This document shows positions 37,876 through 38,532 of a stretch of 38,532 bases of DNA, piece by piece; the first letter of the stretch is position 1; every line of letters starts with the position of its first letter. Both the position numbers and the translations under genes were made by a program. Under the pieces are notes generated by a model. The model saw only the letters and a program-made list of their open reading frames with translations. It did no database searches and was not told where the DNA came from. The stretch comes from Candidatus Gastranaerophilales bacterium (lineage in GTDB: Bacteria; Cyanobacteriota; Vampirovibrionia; Gastranaerophilales; Gastranaerophilaceae). The stretch lies in NCBI GenBank assembly GCA_944327215.1, contig CALVGY010000002.1, positions 1 through 38,532 on the forward strand. The letters run 5' to 3'.

Positions 37876-38532
37876 ATGAGATTATCAAACAATAGGATGA
37901 GTGGCTTTACTTTGGCTGAAGTATTGATTACTTTGGGTATCATTGGTGTAGTTGCCGCAATGACTATGCCGACATTGATGAACTCTACACAGGGTGCACA
38001 ATATAAAGCCGCTTACAAAAAAGCTTTATCTGCAATAGCACAGGGTGTAACATTGAACGTTGCTCTGGACGGATCTAGTTTTGCTGACGCTGTTGCAGGT
38101 ACTGCAGGGGAAGTAACTGCTCCTACTGGAGGAGAATCAGTGGCAAGTATACTTAATTCCAGAATGAATATTGTTAATGCTACAAATGCTACGGACAGCG
38201 GATATGGAATGACAACTCCACAAGGAGGCGGTAATGCAACTTCAAATTTCAACGGGAAAGTTACAACATGCGTTGATCACGATAGTGATCCAGATACTCC
38301 ATGCCAAGACCAATCAGTCACACCTGATACATTTTTATTCTTTAATGATGGCAGTATGTTTGCGTATGTAGCAGCTGATGCAGTAGAGTGTACAGATGAC
38401 GAAGTAGCCGGAGTAAAACATTGTTCCGGTGTAATTGATGTAAACGGACTTAAAGGACCAAACAAAATTGTAAAATGTGACGATGGAAAGGAAAATGTAA
38501 CAACAGGAACTTGTACTGTAAGTAATCCTACA
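37876..38532 (+). CDS. Type IV prepilin/pseudopilin-like protein, C-terminus cut off
   Basis: An open frame of 219 codons runs to the window edge. The class III signal is MRLSNNRMSG cut before FTLAEVLITLGIIGVVAAMT, with Gly at -1 and Glu at +5, followed by the pilin N-terminal helix (about 11-60). The globular part has Cys residues at about 130, 139, 176, 185, 204 and 214, which could form disulfides, and many Gly/Ala/Thr/Asp residues. Codon use is clearly richer in G+C than its neighbours. Ribosome-binding site AAAGGTGG lies before ATG 37876. It is driven by a perfect consensus promoter and divergent from an XRE regulator. Pilus or secretion-system role is family knowledge; the specific machine is unknown. 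Confidence 0.88.
   Translation, partial: MRLSNNRMSGFTLAEVLITLGIIGVVAAMTMPTLMNSTQGAQYKAAYKKALSAIAQGVTLNVALDGSSFADAVAGTAGEVTAPTGGESVASILNSRMNIVNATNATDSGYGMTTPQGGGNATSNFNGKVTTCVDHDSDPDTPCQDQSVTPDTFLFFNDGSMFAYVAADAVECTDDEVAGVKHCSGVIDVNGLKGPNKIVKCDDGKENVTTGTCTVSNPT

Noticed and set aside
38013-38465. Two small minus-strand frames near the right edge
   Set aside because: Antisense to the open prepilin frame, which has a class III signal, ribosome-binding site and consensus promoter.

Overview
This is an AT-rich stretch (roughly one-third G+C by eye) of a bacterial chromosome, dense with housekeeping genes on both strands. The Gram-negative envelope (a three-gene RND/TolC efflux operon), the very low G+C, the SpoIID/LppM-type envelope proteins and especially the prepilin signature GFTLAEVLITLGIIGVVAA at the right edge suggest a non-photosynthetic cyanobacterial-lineage organism (Vampirovibrionia/Melainabacteria, Gastranaerophilales-like). 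That placement comes from remembered family resemblance, not from a search.

Layout. 1-2.0 kb: a cut-off small HTH-like gene divergent from a 71-aa orphan, then ftsY and an M14 murein-peptidase-like gene that overlap. 2.0-3.05 kb (minus): a LysM protein and a small orphan. 3.2-8.5 kb: cysS, a glycine-zipper membrane protein, an exported SpoIID-domain protein and murJ. 8.5-9.12 kb: an accessory island, a single-domain GIY-YIG nuclease between two 114-bp direct repeats built of hairpins. 9.2-14 kb: tsaC, lipA (minus), two orphans, and an alr-lpd operon (minus). 14.1-16.7 kb: proB, proA and tRNA-Ser(CGA). 16.9-18.1 kb: an orphan with a possible Rossmann/SLOG-like fold, bracketed by an 18-bp direct repeat. 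18.2-23.2 kb: mscL, an LppM-like lipoprotein, rarA, an EamA transporter, tyrA and a 70-aa HTH-like gene. 23.2-27 kb (minus): mtnA, then murA - duplicated-motif protein - ruvC - membrane protein as a tight operon. 27.1-31 kb: grpE, dnaJ, an exported beta-propeller and an O-methyltransferase, ended by a two-way terminator. 31-37.2 kb (minus): a small orphan and the RND efflux operon. 37.4 kb to the end: an XRE regulator divergent from a prepilin that runs off the window.

Functionally the window covers envelope building (murA, murJ, alr, SpoIID, M14, LysM), protein export and folding (ftsY, grpE, dnaJ), tRNA charging and modification (cysS, tsaC, tRNA-Ser), amino-acid and cofactor metabolism (proBA, tyrA, mtnA, lipA, lpd), DNA repair (ruvC, rarA) and efflux.

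Two signals stand out. First, the GIY-YIG nuclease cassette: its flanking 27-bp imperfect palindromes occur in blocks exactly 500 bp apart, and the substitutions between copies keep the stems paired, which looks like a REP-type mobile unit driven by a GIY-YIG nuclease. Second, a recurring start architecture: at least seven genes lacking a Shine-Dalgarno carry a -10 hexamer exactly 6 nt before the start codon, which predicts leaderless mRNAs, whereas their neighbours use ordinary ribosome-binding sites. An XRE/prepilin intergenic region with a perfect consensus promoter and twin operator-like palindromes is a third candidate.
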